Assembly (NCBI GenBank): GCA_017629215.1
Contig: JAGBXP010000015.1
Coordinates: forward strand, 1-64,000
Origin: a bacterium
GTDB taxonomy: Bacteria > Cyanobacteriota > Vampirovibrionia > Gastranaerophilales > Gastranaerophilaceae
Direction of reading: 5' to 3'
DNA: 64,000 nt
Position 1 is the stretch's first letter. Every line of letters starts with the position of its first letter. The translations under genes and the position numbers were made by a program. Below, in pieces: positions 61,152 to 64,000 of this stretch. Below the pieces are notes generated by a model. That model had not been told where the DNA came from. It made no database searches and saw only the letters and a list, made by a program, of their open reading frames with translations.

Positions 61152-64000
61152 GTGAAAAAGGATTGGTACTTTTTTATAAAGAAAACCAGAGTTGCAGTTG
61201 TATTATCTCTTTTAATTGTTGTTTTAGGTTATTTATCGATGAAAAGCCTACCTCAAGAAATATATCCTGATACAAGCACTCCAAGGGTTTATATTTCTGC
61301 AGGATATACTGGTGCAAGCGCAAGTGTAATGGAAACTTCCGTTGCGAATGTTATAGAATCAGCAATGACGGGTATAGAATACATTAAATATATAACATCC
61401 GTTTGTGGTGATGGTTACTACAGCGCAGAATTGTTTTTTAATACAGGATCGGATAAAGACGTAAACCTGCTTAATGTAAAAAACCAATTACAAGAAATAA
61501 GTTTTCAATTACCTCCAGAGGTACAAAGAGATGGTGTGAACGCTGTTACTACATCTGGCGACAAAGGTGCAATCATTTTAAACTTAGCAGCTATTAATGA
61601 TAACTGGGAACAATTAGACCTTGCAAATTATGCAAAATCAAATATTGTTGATAAATTAAAAATGGTCAATGGTGTATCAGATGTTGTTTTATCTGGTAGT
61701 GGAGATTATTCAATGAGGATATGGCTAAATCCTCAAAAAATGGCAGCATTAGGTATTACAACTTCCGATATCGAATATGCATTAAGTGAACAAAATCGTC
61801 AGTTTGTTGTTGGAACATTAGGAGCACCACCGTTAAAAATTCCTCAAAATATACAAATGATTGTAAAAGCTGATAATTTATTATCATCAGCTGAGGCATT
61901 TGAAAAAGTTGTTATTAAATCAAATACAGCTTCTGGGCAAATTTATTTATCAGATGTTGCACAAATAGAGCTTGGTTCGGGAGATTATGGTTCTTTTGCG
62001 ATGGTAGGAGATAAAACCACTGCATTAATCCAAATTATACCAGCTGCTGGTGTGAATATGGTTGAATTATCTAATGCTTTACAGAAAAAGGTTACGCAAA
62101 TTTCACATTGGCTTCCAAAAGAATTAAATTTGAGCATTATTTATGACAGCTCAATTTATATGAAAGAATCTATTAACGAAGTTGTTTCAACAATATTTAT
62201 AACAGTTGCGATTGTTATTCTTGTAATTTTATTGTTCTTAGGTAATGGTGCTTCAGCACTTATTCCTTGTGTTACAATTCCTGTTTCATTAATAGGCGCT
62301 TTCTGTATATTATACTTATTTAAAATGAGTATTAATATGTTTACGCTATTTGCTTTGATATTAGCAGTATCGGTTGTTGTCGATGATGCAATAGTTGTTG
62401 TAGAAAATGTAAATAGATTTATTAAAGAGGGATGTACTCCTAAACGTGCGACTCAACTTACAATGGAAGAAGTTGGAGTTACATTGGTTACAATGTCATT
62501 AATTTTAATGACAGTATTTTTCCCAATTTGCTTTATCGCTGGCTTTACAGGAATTTTATACAAACAATTTGCAGTATTTTTATCAGCTTCCATTTTATTA
62601 TCTGCAGTCTGTGCGTTAACATTATCTCCTGCAATGGCTTCAGTTATGTTGGTCAAAGACAGCGATTTTGAATTATTTGCACAAGGCAAAAAAGGACTTC
62701 TTTCAAAGTTATATTTCTTGTTTAACAACCTTTTTAACAAATTAGGTGAATTATACACAGAATGTGTAAGGGTTTTTGTATATAGCTCAAAAGTAACAAT
62801 ATTAACTTATTTATTCGTTATATTTTTAATGGTTACGATATACAAACTACTTCCTAAATCATTTATACCTAATGAGGATCAAGGTATAGTATATGTTCAA
62901 GCGTACATAATGGAAAATGCTTCTGTTGAAAAAAGCAAAGAACTTACAAAACTAATTGTTAACAGAATTCAAGAAGTAGAAGGGGTTGATTCAAAAAAAT
63001 TATTAGTTATGGGGGGCAAAGGTTCTAGCACAATCTATGTACAACTTAAAGATTGGCAAGAAAGAAACTTATCTATTCCACAAAAAATAGTTCGCAAAAT
63101 AAACAAACACCCTACAAGCTTGTCTAATGTAGCAATACAGACAGAAATTAATAAAAAACTTAAAGATATAAATGATGCAAGAATACAAGTATATTCACCA
63201 CAAGCGATGTCTCAAGGTTCATCAGGATTAGAGTTCAATTTAATAGGCTCTGATATGTATACCATTGAAGAAATATCTGATTATGCAGATAAAATAGCAG
63301 ATGAGTTAAGTGAAAACAAAAATTTTGATTATATTTATAATACATACACAGGCACTTATCCGATGTATATAATGCATATTGACTATAAAAAAATTATGGC
63401 TCTAAATATTAGTGTTCAAGAGCTTACATCAACTCTTTCTACATACATAGGCTCAAGTCCAGTAAGTAGTTTCACTAGAAATGGTAAAAATTACCAAGTT
63501 ATTATGCAGGCAGAAGATAATTTCAGACGTAATAAAGAGGACCTAAATAAAGTTTATGTTAGAAGTATGAATGGAACAATGGTTCCTGTTACTGCTGTCA
63601 TTGATTTAGAAGAAGTAAATAGTACAGCTGAGATTTCTAGATTTAACCAAAACCGTTCAGTAAAACTAATGGGACAAAATTCAGAAAGTATCTCATTGGG
63701 TCAAGCAATAGATATTATAGAAGATTGTGCAAATAGAATTTTACCAAAAGGTATTTCTTATGAATGGTCTGGAGATTCTTTAATCGCACTTGAATCATCT
63801 CGACAAACTGCTGGCATTATAGCATTATCACTCTTATTTATTTATTTCTTCTTAGTTGCGTTATATAATAGTTGGTCAATTCCAATAGTTGTATTAATTG
63901 TATCACCTGTATCTATAGTAGGCGCTATGATATTCCAATTAATGCTTGGCTTACCATTTAACATATATTCTCAAGTTGGTATCATCACATTAATTGGTCT
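61152..64000 (+). CDS. RND efflux pump, AcrB/MexB type (first ~949 aa; 3'-truncated by window)
   Basis: Proton-driven inner-membrane exporter. Starts at GTG 61152 (MKKDWYFFIKKTRVAVVLSL) with AAAGGA 10 bases upstream. The first periplasmic loop (PQEIYPDTSTPRVYISAGYTG) and the TM4 proton-relay pair in VVVDDAIVVVENVNRF are intact. The frame is open to the window end, inside the second membrane bundle (PFNIYSQVGIITLIG). It and the adaptor form one operon; an outer-membrane channel may lie beyond the edge. Confidence 0.95.
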   Translation, partial: MKKDWYFFIKKTRVAVVLSLLIVVLGYLSMKSLPQEIYPDTSTPRVYISAGYTGASASVMETSVANVIESAMTGIEYIKYITSVCGDGYYSAELFFNTGSDKDVNLLNVKNQLQEISFQLPPEVQRDGVNAVTTSGDKGAIILNLAAINDNWEQLDLANYAKSNIVDKLKMVNGVSDVVLSGSGDYSMRIWLNPQKMAALGITTSDIEYALSEQNRQFVVGTLGAPPLKIPQNIQMIVKADNLLSSAEAFEKVVIKSNTASGQIYLSDVAQIELGSGDYGSFAMVGDKTTALIQIIPAAGVNMVELSNALQKKVTQISHWLPKELNLSIIYDSSIYMKESINEVVSTIFITVAIVILVILLFLGNGASALIPCVTIPVSLIGAFCILYLFKMSINMFTLFALILAVSVVVDDAIVVVENVNRFIKEGCTPKRATQLTMEEVGVTLVTMSLILMTVFFPICFIAGFTGILYKQFAVFLSASILLSAVCALTLSPAMASVMLVKDSDFELFAQGKKGLLSKLYFLFNNLFNKLGELYTECVRVFVYSSKVTILTYLFVIFLMVTIYKLLPKSFIPNEDQGIVYVQAYIMENASVEKSKELTKLIVNRIQEVEGVDSKKLLVMGGKGSSTIYVQLKDWQERNLSIPQKIVRKINKHPTSLSNVAIQTEINKKLKDINDARIQVYSPQAMSQGSSGLEFNLIGSDMYTIEEISDYADKIADELSENKNFDYIYNTYTGTYPMYIMHIDYKKIMALNISVQELTSTLSTYIGSSPVSSFTRNGKNYQVIMQAEDNFRRNKEDLNKVYVRSMNGTMVPVTAVIDLEEVNSTAEISRFNQNRSVKLMGQNSESISLGQAIDIIEDCANRILPKGISYEWSGDSLIALESSRQTAGIIALSLLFIYFFLVALYNSWSIPIVVLIVSPVSIVGAMIFQLMLGLPFNIYSQVGIITLIG

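Noticed and set aside
62453-62758. Minus-strand open frame inside the RND pump gene
   Set aside because: It is the antisense shadow of a well-conserved transporter frame and has no ribosome site.

Overview
The window is AT-rich (roughly 30% G+C by eye) and looks like a chromosomal piece of a non-photosynthetic cyanobacterial relative, most likely Gastranaerophilales/Melainabacteria. Four things point there: the ATP synthase beta and epsilon genes form their own two-gene unit as in Cyanobacteria; the small omega-like protein resembles cyanobacterial RpoZ; BamA and an OmpH/Skp-like protein indicate a two-membrane envelope; and a series of lineage-type hypothetical proteins carry a short F-K/R-small-residue motif, usually near the N-terminus. 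The metabolism looks anaerobic: a four-subunit 2-oxoacid:ferredoxin oxidoreductase and a stand-alone glycyl-radical domain next to a Crp/Fnr regulator.

Layout. 1-2600: end of an unknown gene, a HTH/coiled-coil protein, recA, a candidate very short RNA and a 55-bp tandem repeat. 2759-3631: orphan sugar-type ABC permease. 3967-8902: a four-gene phosphonate operon (LicD transferase; cytidylyltransferase-PEP mutase fusion; radical SAM-cytidylyltransferase fusion; phosphonopyruvate decarboxylase). 9157-13073: ruvA and two tandem 5'-nucleotidase-like enzymes. 13138-18576: truncated PP-loop gene, glycyl-radical protein with its Crp/Fnr regulator, secreted proteins, rpmH, proC, TspO and dCMP deaminase. 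18722-30836: a sigma28-promoter small gene, dnaN, GH57, gatB, the oxidoreductase operon, uvrB, a hydrolase and tpiA. 30890-39056: ilvB, thrS with a structured leader, atpC-atpD, gshA and rsmA. 39113-44986: a second sigma28-promoter unit, omega-like rpoZ and lineage-specific hypotheticals. 45062-54963: gltX, typA, the OmpH/BamA cluster, ferritin, coaBC and a Nif3-like protein. 54964-57858: repeat-rich accessory stretch with a chimeric Abi remnant, a GIY-YIG protein and tRNA-Val. 58075-64000: oligopeptide-type ABC ATPase, a putative ADP-ribosyltransferase, and an RND efflux adaptor and pump that runs off the window.

How parts work together. The phosphonate operon should make phosphonopyruvate from PEP, decarboxylate it to phosphonoacetaldehyde, and attach a CMP-activated phosphonate to a surface glycan through LicD; no aminotransferase is present, and the radical SAM-cytidylyltransferase fusion is the unexplained step. 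Two regulatory patterns recur. Several genes lack a Shine-Dalgarno and have a -10 box placed so that transcription would start at or within a few bases of the start codon (leaderless mRNAs). Two small-gene units have near-perfect sigma28 (FliA-type) promoters with identical geometry.
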